Shown here: piece after piece, positions 1-13,000 of the stretch
Position numbering within the stretch: position 1 is the stretch's first letter
How the letters are laid out: the number at the start of each line of letters is the position of its first letter
From: Sialis fuliginosa
Lineage: Eukaryota > Arthropoda > Insecta > Megaloptera > Sialidae
DNA length: 64,000 bases
Direction: 5' to 3'
Assembly: GCA_961205875.1 (NCBI GenBank)
Contig: OY540819.1
Span: 3,102,501 to 3,166,500, forward strand
The notes under the pieces: model-generated
Seen by the model: the letters and a program-made list of their open reading frames with translations, nothing else
Database searches by the model: none
What the model was told of the DNA's origin: nothing
Position numbers and translations under genes: made by a program

Positions 1-874
1 TTAAAAGTTCGAAATAATATTTAAAATTGACGAATATTCTATGTATTTTACATAAAACCTCCATAAAAATAATATGATTCCGGAAACAAATTATTTATGG
101 CTCTCGACTATTTAAATAAGGTCTAAATAAGATAATGAAACTCATTTGATTAGGGTCTGCTGAGAGTAACAAATTAAAAGTTCGTTTTAATATTTAAAAT
201 TGACGAATATTCTATCTATTCTACATAAAACCTACATAAAAATATGACCTTAGACCTTATTTCAATAGTCGAGAGCCTGAAATAATTTGTTTCTGGAATC
301 ATATTATTTTTATGGAGGTTTTATGTAATATAGACAGAATATTCTTCAATTTTAAATATTAAAACGAACTTTTAAGTTTTTACTCTCAGCAGACCCTACT
401 CAAATGTGTGTCATTGTCTTTTTTAGACCTTATTTAAATAGTTAAGTGCCTGAAATAATTTGTTTCCAGAATCATAATATTTTTATGTAGGTTTATATGA
501 AAAATAGATAGAATTTTCGTCAATTTTAAATATTAAAACGAACTTTTAATTTGTTACTCTCAGCAGACCCTAATAAAATGAGTGTCATTGTCATTTTTAG
601 ACCTTATTTAAATAGTTGAGAGCCTTAAATAATTTGTTTCCAGAATCATAATATTTTTATGTAGGTTTATATGAAAAAATAGATAAAATATTCGTCAATT
701 TTAAATATTAAAACGAACTTTTAATTTGTTACTCTCAGCAGACCCTACTCAAATGAGTGTCATTATCTTTTTTAGACCTTATTTAAATAGTTAAGTGCCT
801 GAAATAATTTGTTTCCGGAATCATATTATTTTTATGGAGGTTTTATGTAAAATAGATAGAATATTCTTCAATTT
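1..874. repeat. Satellite array of about 180-bp units with an orientation switch
   Basis: Units carry the marker CTCTCAGCAGACCC, spaced about 178-180 bp (near 380, 560, 740). The first about 245 bp are in the opposite orientation (GGTCTGCTGAGAG near 154). The array begins at or before the window edge. No coding potential. Confidence 0.8.
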
Positions 875-1068
875 AAGTTTAGTTGTAATTAGTCACTAAT
901 TTTCATCAGAATTCACTCATAAATGTGTACTAGATATATTGGCTATAACGTATAATGTATTTACATTTGTATCGCAAAAAAAAAAAAGGGAGTCGAAAGA
1001 ACTGCCCAAGTAACAAATTCGGACACAAAATTTTTACTCTAGCTTTAATAGCGGCTGAGATATCGCGA

Positions 1069-1101
1069 ACCCTGCTAACTTTAGATTAAAGTTAGCAGGG
1101 T
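1069..1101. repeat. Perfect 15-bp inverted repeat (hairpin)
   Basis: Arms ACCCTGCTAACTTTA and its complement around a 3-nt loop. A further CCCTGCTAAC lies near 1210, so it is probably part of an old foldback element. Confidence 0.6.
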
Positions 1102-1599
1102 CTTAGTTTTTTGAAAATGGCTCAAGGTACAAAATTAATTCTGGCGGGACAAAATAGCGACAAAAAAGTGACAAAATGACAAATACTTTTTTTTTGATCC
1201 TGCTAAAAGTACCCTGCTAACTTTATATACATTTTTTTTGTTGCAGATTCGTAATTTAAGAGATCAACTAACCAACTTTTGCCTGAAACATATTTTTTGA
1301 AAATGTCAATGATATGGATATGGAGCAAACCAAAGATAAATATCTAGATTTTCCATAATTTTTGAGAAAAAACCAAATTAAAAAAGTACTTTAGCAATGA
1401 TTTTCGGAGAATTGTTTTTCAAATTTTTTATAATTTTTTTTTTAATTTTGAAGAAAAAAATTAATTACAAATTAAAAAAAATTGTGAAAATCTTTGCTTA
1501 AATATAAATTTAAGCACTTTACACCTCTTACGATTATTTTTAAAATTTAGTAATTATCTATTTTATTATAGTTTCCAGAAAAAACAAAGGTATTTATGT

Positions 1600-2500
1600 C
1601 CGAGAGGGGCAGTATTAGTATTTTATTAGTATTTATACCTAACTAAAAAAATTATTTAAAATGAAGATAGTCGTTTTCACTTCTGAACGACAACAATAAC
1701 AATATTAAAGTAACTATAAATGAAGTAAATTCATAAATCAAATATCAATAACAAAAATAAACAATTTAATAATAATTTTAATTAAATATAATAACAAATC
1801 TTGATACAATGAATTGACCATTAAATATATTTCCATTGGGCTGTGAAAACGTAATTATCTCAATTTCAGCATAAAATTAGTTGCATTCGTGCTATGTATT
1901 TCGTCATGTGATTGTTGTAATATCAGGCGGAACGAAATGCTTTTATTAGGTGTGAATAGGAAAACAAATATGACAGCCATTTATATTTTAAAATAATATA
2001 TTACATGCCTTTTATAATACAACCGGAATATTAGTGTTTATTGTTGTTGCATAATTTTAAGATGTTTATAAAGCTTTGTTATGTAGGCATAGTAAATGAA
2101 TTTAAATATAAAAAGATTTTTCAACATCGGACCAAAAAGGACATACCGGATTTACGGTATTTTTTAATTTGAAAACCAAGAAATTATTGGTATTAAAACC
2201 AGTTTATCCCCTAATAATAAAAATATATGTTAATTTTTGTAGAAGCAAAAATCCTATACATTTTAAAATACGAATTGTTTAAAAAAACCAGATTGCTGTT
2301 TTGTCTTTTTGGTCTAAATACGATATAACAATAACATATTTATCATAACCTTTTTTAGCTGATAATAGCTAATATATATGAGTTCATACATGCCATCAGG
2401 TAGATGATTTTGACAAGCTGATTTCAAATCCGTTAGAAAAAATCAAATCTGACCACTGACCGGTTCAAAAGTAATGGTCATTTTTCTACAAAATTTTGAA
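1600..2500. other. AT-rich stretch, nothing recognised
   Basis: Single-copy looking within the window, AT-rich, no open frame of note and no terminal inverted repeats seen. Confidence 0.4.
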
Positions 2501-2528
2501 AAAAAAAAAGATTTAAGAGACTATCCCT

Positions 2529-2758
2529 GGGTTGCATAAAGCAAAATTAACAACGATTAGTTAATCAGTTGTTTTCAAACCATGATTAATGTTAATTCTA
2601 AACTTATTTTTGATTTGTAAATGAACAATTCACTAAATATGATCATTTTTTATCTTATAAAATTTATCATAACTGTGATTATTTTTTAGAATTAACGTTA
2701 TAATGGTTTTAAAAACAACTGATTAACTAATCGTGATTAATTTTGCTTTATGCAACCC
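2529..2758. mobile_element. Short foldback MITE (230 bp)
   Basis: Ends GGGTTGCATAAAGC and its complement; the inverted arms are about 75 bp and nearly identical. Target duplication not clear. No transposase. Confidence 0.75.
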
Positions 2759-3089
2759 GAGGTATGTTTCACGAACAGTTTGAGTACAGATTTACGTTTT
2801 GAAAATTTCAGTTGATCACTACATATTAAATTAACATACTTTTAACGAAATCGAAAACAGATTTTTTCTTCCGAATTTCATGTTTCAAATTTCAACTTTT
2901 CATAGATATATATATATCAACTAAAAGATAAGAAAATAGGAAGGAAAATCATAACTCATAAGTTGCGGGAGGGGGGAGGGGAGGTGGCTATATACTCTGT
3001 ACGATTTGTTGTATGTAATAACTACGAAATAAAAAAATAATAATACGCAGGTAGCTTTAATAGATATATAGATATTTTTCAAAGACTAA

Positions 3090-3385
3090 TGTCCGGTATT
3101 ATAAAGGAGCTAGCAAATTTGCTAGCTAGCAAGCATTATCAAATGAGGTATCAAACATATGACAGTTCTTTTTGAGTTTTTAACAGATATTTGCTAGTGC
3201 AATAAGTTTTACTCAAGGTTAGTAAATACACTTTAGTAAATATACTTTACATATCTTTAATTTTACTTCCTATGTATGGATTTATCTGTCAAAAACTCCA
3301 ATAAAACTGTCATATATGTTTGATATCCCATTTGAAAGTGCTTGATAGCTAGCAAATTTTGCTAGCTCCTTTATAATATCGGACA
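3090..3385. mobile_element. PIF/Harbinger-type MITE, copy 1
   Basis: Terminal inverted repeats TGTCCGGTATTATAAAGG / complement, flanked on both sides by TAA, the 3-bp target duplication typical of PIF/Harbinger. Related copies lie at 31475-31806 and 8272-8534. A GCTAGC-rich subterminal palindrome is shared. Confidence 0.8.
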
Positions 3386-3630
3386 TAAGTATAGTTGATA
3401 TAACAAATAAAGAAACATCAATTACTTTACCTGACATTACACGCGTGCTACCGTCTGCTACTATTAAATACAAAAATCTGATAGATCATCAGTAATAAAC
3501 CCGGAGTTAAGCTGCGTGCTCACTGAGCAGTCATGGTAAAACGGCAATGCACTAGAGGTGTGCATTAAAATTATAGTATTATTTTATTATTAACTTTATT
3601 ATTGCGGCAATTAAACTTTAAATTATGTTA

Positions 3631-5067
3631 TAGTCGGAGATGTGAGCGACAAAATATTGCAACTACTTTATAAAGGCTGAATTTTTTATATTACGTCACA
3701 TTAGTGGTGTAGAGATACAGCCTGCCGTCAGTGAACTAGTATCGTTAGCGTTTGGTGCGGGGGCGACTTTATTTTTGTACAAAATCGATACATGTTGCAA
3801 CTACTTTATAAAATCTGAAAATGTATTTGTAAGCAGTGTACTAAGTAAGAACCCCTTTAATCATAGTCAGCATACAAAATCTTGTAACCGGACGCTTCAG
3901 CAGCGCGTTTAACTCGTCAAAATTCTAAACGCGCTGCTGACGCGCCCGGTTGCAAGATTTTGTGGACTGAGTATGATAAAAGGGGTTCTTACTTAGTATA
4001 CTGCTTACTAATAAATTTTCAGATTTTATAAAGTAGTTGCAAGGTGTATAGATTTTTGAGTTAAACGCGCTGCTGACGCTCCCGGTTACAAGATTTTGTA
4101 GGCTGGCTATGATTAAAGGGGTTCTTACTTACAAGTATACTACTTTAAAATAAATTTTCAGATTTTATAAAGTGTGTCGTGTATCGATTTTGTACAAAAA
4201 TAAAGCTGCCCCCGCGCCAAACGCTAACGATACTAGCTGACTGACGGCAGGCTGTATCTCTACACCACAAACGTAAACGTAATATCAAAATATCTGTATG
4301 ATGACTTCCATGTTCATTCTATCTTTTTAAATAATTTTTAAATATAATTATTTCTTAAATATTTTAATTATATAACCTACTACTATGAATATAAATTTCG
4401 TAATACATAAAAACATATATAGGTACTTACGACGGTTACAGCAGTTATTGCCATTGTACTCATATAAATATAATCTAATGTCCTAGTGTGAAAAACATAA
4501 AACACATTCGTAGAACAACTAACTTGATAATTTGAATTTAGTCGCATTTGTTTCCATGGCAACATGAATTAATGACGTATTAATTAGTATTTAAAATTCA
4601 AATTTTAAGTGTGTTTCTTACCCCTTTAATGGCTGTTTGGGCACGTACAAATAATAAATGTCCCTTAGATTCAATTGAACTGCAAATGTACCAAATCTAA
4701 ACAAAATTAGTGAGATAATACTCGCAATGTTCACTTTTTAGACGAAAAAAGTTACAAAATTTCGAATATTTCCAAAACCCCTAATCCGATTAACATTTTA
4801 CCCAAAAACAATTCAGATCGGTGCATTTTTACAGTAGTTATCGTGAACGAAAAAAAAATCTACATCCTGACACACAGACACACGCACAGCCACCATGCGG
4901 AAATTAACTTTTCTTTACGTTTTGAAGTTAGTACAATGAGAATTTGTCATTATCTCGGACACGATTTTTCGATGGTATTATAATACTTCCATTTCTTTCA
5001 GAACATGGAAGTAAAAATCAGCCTTTATAAAGTAGTTGCAATATTTTGTCGCTCACCTCTTGGACTA
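3631..5067. mobile_element. Long foldback element (about 1.4 kb)
   Basis: Ends TAGTCGGAGATGTGAGCGAC and a near-complement, both flanked by TTA. Inside are further inverted copies of an AACGCGCTGCTGACG segment and of a GGGGTTCTTACTTA segment. Contains only short shadow ORFs. Confidence 0.7.
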
Positions 5068-5741
5068 TTATTATTCAAAGATACATATTTATAGAAATTT
5101 AACTTCATATGTTTTTTTCTTAATTCAGCTAGTAAATACATCACATTCTATTACCAGACGTGGATTACTGGGAGGATAGTGATGTGTCTCGAGGTGATCG
5201 AGGCAGGAGATGTCCACTTTACTAACTTATGTTCCAAATTAGAAAATTGATAAATTAAATACTTCGACCGCTGACAAGTAATTTTTTTTAGCTCTATACA
5301 GATTAAGTAACGAAAATACAAACCAAGCTTAATAAAAAAAACATGGTACCAATACAACAGCAAGAGAACAGATTCCCCACTCTCTAAATCTCCTTCCCCT
5401 GACCCCTCTGTTTGCTCCTCCCCCGCTCACGGCTGAAAACACCTGTACATTAACCATTCGAACGGTTTTTCGTAGGTCGACGTCCTTCCCAATACGAACA
5501 ACTTGTCTATAATATATATGTTTTATATATTTATAATGTAACGTTATCAGGAGGGGGGGGGGGTCGTATCAATATTCAGCCGGTTTCTGCAATGACTTGT
5601 ACTAGGTAACTAACTAAATATTTTTTTGTGAAAATATTGATGTGCTGTTATGTGGAGGTCACCTTAGAATTTTATTTTATGATGTATTTTTTTAGGATAT
5701 AGTTCAAGAATAATTTTTTTATTAGATTTTGTTGACGTTTA
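5068..5741. other. Intergenic stretch with a pyrimidine-rich tract
   Basis: Contains a C/T-rich single-copy segment near 5380-5440 and a G-homopolymer near 5552-5563. No gene recognised. Confidence 0.4.
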
Positions 5742-5929
5742 CACAGGTAGAAAAGTAACTTGGGCCAAGAAAATTTTGTTTTATATATAACGAAAACAAT
5801 ATTTTCTCAATATAAGAATGTATTCTTAATGCAAGTATTTTATTGTTTTCGCCCAACAATATTAAAAATATTGTTTTCGTTATATAAAAAACAAGGATTT
5901 CTTGGCCCAAGTCAACTTTTCTACCCATG
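5742..5929. mobile_element. Palindromic MITE with TA target
   Basis: Inverted ends around GGTAGAAAAGT and CTTGGGCCAAGAAA, flanked by TA on each side, suggesting Tc1/mariner-type. The short ORFs on both strands are products of the palindrome. Confidence 0.7.
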
Positions 5930-6918
5930 TATATATAGTTAAAGAGGTTTTACCTGTCCACTGAAATCTTGAAACGTAAAAAAAAATTAAATTACACACA
6001 ATTAGACGTGAAAAATACAATAAAATACTATTATTATTGATAAATTATTTTTTATTATAAAAATACAAAATATAAACTAACATTAATAATTATTTATATA
6101 TAAACTCAGTTTTAATTTTTTATACAAACATAAATATTTTCATCTATAAATTTTCTCTATTTACATCTTCCAGAGACTGATTCTGAATTTTACTAATTTA
6201 TAAATAAATCTAATATTTTTTACATCTTACTTAATAATGTAATATCCTCTAATTCAATTTTTAGCAGTCTATTCTAATAAACGTTCTTACCCTAATTTGG
6301 GCTTGTAAAAAAATTAACTGAACATTAGAATAATATGGCATTTTATAACTGTCTGTTTGACCTAAATACATCGACAAATTTTCGCGACATTTTTATCCCA
6401 TATATAGTGAGCTGTGAACACAGCATAATGATTAAGTAATTAACAGGGATAAGATGCATTGCTGAGTAACTGTACTCAGTAACTTGAAACTGTTAAAGTC
6501 AAACATACAGTTTATTGATGGGTATGTAAAATATCTTTTTTTGTATACAGTAAAAAAATTACAAAATTATTTTTGATTTTACCAATCAGAGATCTTAACT
6601 ACAATGTAAATAATAACTAGAATTGTCAGTTATGGGCATTAATTTGTTTGGTAAAACGACAGTAAAAATGCTTTACAAAAATTGATTTATTTAATTTATT
6701 ATAACTAGCAGTCTTCGAAGTACAATTTTAGGGTACAGTTGAAAAGCCAAAACGGTTAAATCCATTAAAAAAATTATATTGCGATAGACATTTAAAAAAA
6801 TGGCTGAACACTGTTAAAAGTAAAATAGTACAATTTGGTTTGGGTACGACGCCCAAAAATTCATATACATATTCATGTAAAAACTGATTTCTTTGGGCTC
6901 TCTAATTATAAGTTAAGT
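5930..6918. other. AT-rich intergenic sequence
   Basis: No gene, repeat family or open frame of note seen. Confidence 0.4.
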
Positions 6919-7556
6919 CCATAGACATAGAGAATGGACAGTGCATTCTGTATTAACTCAATGGTGTAACATCTGTTCAAAAAGGGAGAGAGAGATGCAG
7001 TGTAGTTTGGAATATATCTACCTCTTTTTCTATAAGAATCTGATTGGTAGCTTACTATAGTTCAGGGTAGTATTTCTGTCAGATATATTTTTGTATATCT
7101 ATCTATCTTGTGATTTTTGTGCAATAAGTTTTTTATTAGAAAAGTAAATAATAATAATAATGGTTCATATTTCATCGAGGAAATTAAAAAAAATAATCAA
7201 TTGATCTGATAGAAATTTGCAAAATTATGAACGGATATTCCGGGAAAATAACATTTTTGCTACCAAAAATATTAAATATATATTAATAAAAAATAGTTTT
7301 AAATCAATTCCCACGTGGTTGTTACAAAATGATGAGGTGGATTGCTACACTTACAAACAACACATACAAAACAAACAAACAAAATTTTATATTTTTTTTT
7401 GAAATTAGGTTACATTACGAAGCTACGAAAAGGAAGAACAAGATATTAAAATTGGGTCGAAAAATTCGAAACTTTATTATTTAGAAAACAATAATTGTTT
7501 TTTTTTTAATAAAATTTTTTTATAACGTTAATTATTTTTTGTTTTATATATATATA

Positions 7557-9453
7557 CAGGGTTACACATTAAGAGTGGATATCGACTTTATTTTGAAAAC
7601 TATAAGAATTAGAGCAATATTTCAAATTGTAACTACCCTTCAATTTGCATTTGAAAGAATAATAAAACATCATGCAACCCCCACCCATACTCGCGTCGCC
7701 CACACGCCTCTCAACTTTGAAATTTCAAATGGAACCCCCCATATTTTATTTCAGAATATTAAAGCTACATTTATTTAATAAACATTTTAGTTCAACAAAA
7801 TTTTTCTATGGTGGACCGTTCAAGAAATATTGGGCAAGTAGTGAATTATTTTAGGGTATAGTATTTTTGCCACATTAAGGAGGATATCGACTTTATTTCG
7901 GAAACTATAAGAACTAGAGCAATATTTCAAATTGTAACTACCCTTCAATTTGCATTTGGAAAAATAATAAAACATCATGTAATCCCCACCCATACTCGCA
8001 TCGCCCATACGCCTCTCAACTTTGAAATTTCAAATGGAACCCCCCATATTTTATTTCGCAATTTGAAAGCTAGATTTATTTAATGAATTTTTTACTTCAA
8101 CAAAATTTTTCTTTGATGGACCGTTTGAGAAATATTGGGCAAGGTGTGTATTTTTTAGGGTATAGTATTTTTGTCACATTTAGGGTGGATATCGACTAAT
8201 TTTGGAATCTATGAGTTATAGCAACATTTTAAATTAAAACTGCCTTAGAATTTTTACATACGCTTATGCCCGTATTACTGTGATAGTATCTATGGGTTCG
8301 TTTTGGAATTTAGAGCTGTGATTTTTCAAATTTTATAACATAAGCGGCTCTGACCGTACAAGGTAATTTTCATAACATCATTACTATTTTAATACCGTTA
8401 AATTTTACTGACCGCGGGTGCGCGATACTTATCAATCACTTCATGAAACTTCAAAAGAACTGTCATATAAATTGTAAACCCCATTTTAAAGTGCTTGTAA
8501 GCTAGTAAAACTAGCTGGACTGTAATACCAGACATTACATAATTAAAACAACAATACAAAATGATTTTTTTTTTGTATTTAAATATTGATTTGATAATAG
8601 TTTTGTTGAAGTAAAAAGTTAATTAATAAACCTAGTTTTAATATTCTGAAAAAAAATATGGAGGGTTATATTTGAATTTTCAAAGTTGAGAGGCGTATGG
8701 GCGATGCGAGTATGGGTGGGGGTTACATGATATTTTATTATTCTTCCAAATTAAAATTGAAGGGTAGTTACAATTTGAAATATTGCTCTAATTCTTATAG
8801 TTTCCGAAATAAAGTCGATATCCTCCTTAATGTGGCAAAAATACTATACCCTAAAATAATTTACTACTTGCCCAATATTTCTTGAACGGTCCACCATAGA
8901 AAAATTTTGTTGAAGTAAAAAGTTTATTAAATAAATATAGCTTTAATATTCTGAAATAAAATATGGGGGGTTCCATTTGAAATTTCAAAGTTGAGAGGCG
9001 TGTGGGCGACGCGAGTATGGGTGGGGGTTGCATGATATTTTATTATTCTTTCAAATGCAAATTGAAGGGTAGTTACAATTTGAAATATTGCTCTAATTCT
9101 TATAGTTTTCAAAATAAAGTCGATATCCACTCTTAATGTGACAAAAATACTATACCCTAAAAAATATAAATCTTGCCCAATATTTCTTGAATGGTCCACC
9201 ATAGAAAATTTTTGTTGAAGTAAAAAGTTTATTAAATAAATATAGCTTTAATATTCTGAAATAAAATATGGGGGGTTCCATTTGAAATTTCAAAGTTGAG
9301 AGGCGTGTGGGCGATGCGAGTATGGGTGGGGGTTGTGTAATGTTTTATTATTCTTCCAAATGCAAATTGAAGGGTAGTTACAATTTGACATATTGCTCTA
9401 ATTCTTATAGTTTCCGAAATAAAGTCGATATCCACTCTTAATGTGTAACCCTG
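7557..9453. mobile_element. Nested TIR element built of about 300-bp units in two opposed arrays
   Basis: Ends CAGGGTTACACATTAAG and complement, flanked by TA. The left half has two to three direct units and the right half three inverted ones, each with the same CCCACCCATACTCGC segment. The 60-91 aa ORFs here are repeat artefacts. Confidence 0.75.
8272..8534. mobile_element. Partial PIF/Harbinger-type MITE at the array centre
   Basis: Matches the interior and one end of the 31475-31806 copy (ATACTATCACA...TTTAGAGC interior; end ...ATACCAGACA). It marks the switch point between the opposed arrays of 7557-9453. Confidence 0.6.
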
Positions 9454-9469
9454 TATATCTATGAATATT

Positions 9470-9475
9470 TTTAAT
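9470..9475 (-). terminator. Possible ndl poly(A) signal (ATTAAA)
   Basis: On the minus strand ATTAAA occurs about 255 nt after the ndl stop codon, inside the outer foldback element (6919-9614). No canonical AATAAA is seen between the stop and 9476. Position is plausible but unproven. Confidence 0.3.
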
Positions 9476-9728
9476 GTTCGGGGCCAAGAATGAAATATTT
9501 AGTTACACTCCTGTTTAAAAAAGGACAAGTATATTCCAAACCTGTTTCCATCTCTTTCTTTTGACACGGCTCTGCTCTCGAGTCAGATGCGTGGTCCATT
9601 CTCTATGTCTATGGTTAAGTCGTTTTCGAAAAAAAAATCGGCTGTATGTCGAGCGATTTGTTTAGAATACCGATAAGTGAATTTTAACTGTTTGGCTTTT
9701 AAAAATATAACAAAAAAAAAAAAACCTT

Positions 9729-10035
9729 TCAAACACATTGGACAGTGATAGTGCTACAATTGACTGCTGGTACCAGCATCGCCATAGGTTCACTGTACCT
9801 CATGAAGATGTCTTGGGAAGGATTGAGACCGATCATTCTGAACGGGTCCACTTTCAGAACGTTTGCTATCGTGTCGGAAATGGGACTCCCACCCACCAGG
9901 GACGCTCTTCCGCTATTGTAACCGACAGACAGACAGATTTGGTCTAGTTCTGATTGGCTGAATATCTTGTTTTCAGGGTAGCAAATCGAGTGCCATACTC
10001 CGTAAGACCTTTTGACTAGTTTGCCTATTCCTTGA
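9729..10035 (-). CDS. ndl: ndl exon 21: third SRCR-like segment and stop codon
   Basis: 307 nt, residues 2434-2535. SRCR-like core [12 protein letters not shown] ... ICLSVGY, then about 60 residues ending CSTITVQCV and a TGA stop at 9731-9729. The terminal C-x5-C pair aligns with the pair that precedes each protease domain in exons 7 and 14, so the protein stops where a third protease would begin. It is more GC-rich than its surroundings, as expected for coding DNA. No AATAAA before the downstream transposon; an ATTAAA variant lies at 9475-9470. Confidence 0.9.
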
Positions 10036-13000
10036 CTGGAAATGTTATATATTACATATGATGACTCTCTTATACGTGTTGTATAAATTGTGAAAATTTA
10101 AGGAATGCTAAACTGATAGTTAATTACAACCAGGGCTTCGAACCGTTATTTTTTTCGTTTCGGTTTTCGTTCCGGTTCGAGTAAAAAAATATATTTCGGT
10201 TCGGTTCCGGTTTTCGTTCCGAAAAAAATAACGGTTTTTTCGGTTCAGCTCCGAGTGATTAATTAAACAAAAAATATTTGTATTAAAATTTTTTTTTCTA
10301 CCATAATTTAGAACATTTTATGGTACTTGTATGATAGTCCGAACGATAATTGAAGTGTGAAATAAGATCATGTTAACGCGCGTATTTTAACATGTACTGA
10401 ACCGTAAAAACCGATATTTTTATTTCGGTTCTGTTCCGGTTTTCGTTCCGGAAAAAAATAACTGTTTTTCCGGTTTTCAGTTCAGTTCCGGTTCAAAGCC
10501 CTGCTTACAACAAGGTTGACAGACATATTTTTTTTTATTTTATCAATAGTATTTTTTTTTTTAATTGTGATTTAGGGTTCTCAAAACGAAGGCATTTAGT
10601 GAAAATTCGAAATATATTTTAGGGATAATTACGTTCTTTTCTTCTGGGGTAGTTAAAGAGAACGCGAAAGAAATGGAAATTAGAATAAATAAAATTTTAT
10701 TTTATAATGCAACTTTTTTTAACATATACTTACATATTTTTTTCTGATAAATGTAGCCCATAGCATGATTTTTCGTCGTCTCCATTAGGGCAATCTTTTT
10801 CTTCATCACATACAAAATCCATTGGAATACAAAAAGGACTAAAATATAAAAAAATAAAATTAGAAAAAACTTTTTTTTTGTAAAATTATTATTTTACCTA
10901 TTTTCACATTGATAACTAGTTTCATTTTTGCATCCACAAATTTTTGGATCTTCATCTGTTTTATCGAGACAATTTCGATTTCCATCACACACTCTATGTG
11001 GCGCCACCATTTTCAAATAATCCAAACAACTGCAATTTGTTGGTTCGTCACTGAGATCATCGCATTCTATTTTAGCATTACAGAAACCTTCTTTGGGCAC
11101 ACACTTTCCATTATTACAGCGAAGTTCTGAAGCAGAACATTCTAAAAACAAAAACAGTTTCATTTATAAGTATGTAATTAACAATAAAAATAAATATAGA
11201 AATGTACCACAAGTTTCTAAATTCGAACAGATATCTTTTTTATTTTCGCATATTTCATTTGTTTCATCGCTACCATCGTAGCAATCTGCAATACCGTCAC
11301 ATATGTTTGTAGTTCCGATACATTCCCCTAGTGGGCACCGGTGACCTTTACAATGTGGTTCTTGTATCGGATGAAAGTGGCGGCCTATAATAATTTTTTT
11401 TCAAATTTGAGTATGAATCAAAATTTTTAACATGATCATTATTTTTGTAATAATAATTGTGCTTAAATACGTACTTAATAAATCATTAAGTTGAAATTCA
11501 ACAAAAGGAATACTTGTGTAATTTTGTGTTCTAAGAAATCCACATAATCCTTTATGTTCATAAAAAACTGCTGAGGGATACCACCCTGTAAAGCTGGAAT
11601 GACATACAATTGTCCCCATCCAAGGCTGGGCTTCTCTCTGCAATAATTATTAGTAAATTATCGTTTCTAACTTTAGAAACAAATAATGAAGCATTCAGAA
11701 GTTAAAGAGTCTTATCATTGAGTAAAGAATAATTCTTTACTCAATGGTCTTATTGATATATGAGTAGAGATTGGAAAAATAGTTTTTCAACTATTGCGAA
11801 AAATGCAACTAACATATTATAATTTTTATTACATATCTCAATCGATTTCAGAAAATTGGTTTGATTGAACCCAATTTGAAATCAACTATTTGCAACTATT
11901 TTACCCTTCGAACTATTTTTAAACTATTTGCCTTTTTTTATCCAACGTTAAAAATTGTGTATTGATAAAAAGTCATAAAGACAAAGTTTAAAATAATTCT
12001 ATTTATTAATATTGATTTTTTTCAAAAAAATAAAAAACTTATATACATGTTTATAGATAATAAACATAATATATATTTCTTGTGATTTCCTAATAAGTTT
12101 GAGTTTTATTCATACAATTTTTTGTAGATTTTTTTAGTTTTATATATTTTTAGAAATACATTTTGTCTATTATACAGATATTTTTTAATAGATATTTATG
12201 TTGTGTTTTTACATATTTGTTTTTTTTTTGTTAGCTTCTAAAATCTATCTAGAATCGACCATAACATGTTTTCCTCAAAAATTTCGGATTTGACACTTTT
12301 TACTAATACATTGATTTCACTAATTTATTGATTAAATCGAAAAAAAATACTATTGTAAAAAAATTTGTAACTATTTCACAACTATTTTGATTAAAGAAAA
12401 CTATTTGCTAACTATTTTACAGAAAAAAAATCAACTATATAGTAACTATTTCATTTAAAATAACAACTATTTTTCCAATCTCTATATATGAGTGAGGTTA
12501 TAGAAAACCAATTAATATTTTTCCTTCAATAATCAAATAACTATGTTTCTACATTTTTACTTCTAAATGACTCATTGTGTTTAGTATATTTACCAGACAG
12601 TCTGTAGGTTCGTGTATTCGTTTAAAACAACGTTTCCCAAATTCGCAGTTAAGCTCATTGTCCTTCAGGAATATACTTCTAGTGATTGAGTCGTTGTCAA
12701 CACCAACAGCAATGCATGTCTCTTTCTTGGATATTTTTCCATACCTTATTAAAAACATTTTTATTTTAAAATAAGTACATAATAATTTGACAATACAGGA
12801 TGATTCAGCACTGTCGTGCCAAACTAGAACGGTACATCGAGAAAAATATTTTAAGCAAAAAATATTATATAAACATGTGTCCGGAAATTTGTCATGAGGG
12901 AGCTACAGCCCTCTAAAGATTTTACTCAAAATTAGTTTTTATTTAATATCTTGAGAACCTATAGTGCCATAGTTATGAAATTTGATACAGGGCTTAGTAT

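Larger units (their letters stand above)
6919..9614. mobile_element. Outer foldback transposon downstream of ndl
   Basis: Ends CCATAGACATAGAGAATGGA and its complement, directly flanked by TTAAGT on both sides (6-bp duplication). A second element (7557-9453) is nested inside it. No transposase frame. Confidence 0.7.

Noticed and set aside
7539-9435. Series of 60-91 aa ORFs with the same sequence on both strands
   Set aside because: They are units of an inverted repeat array in a transposon, not a gene family.
10131-10503. GGTTCGAA-type sequence as a tRNA T-arm
   Set aside because: It is the terminal repeat of a hAT MITE; no cloverleaf can be drawn.
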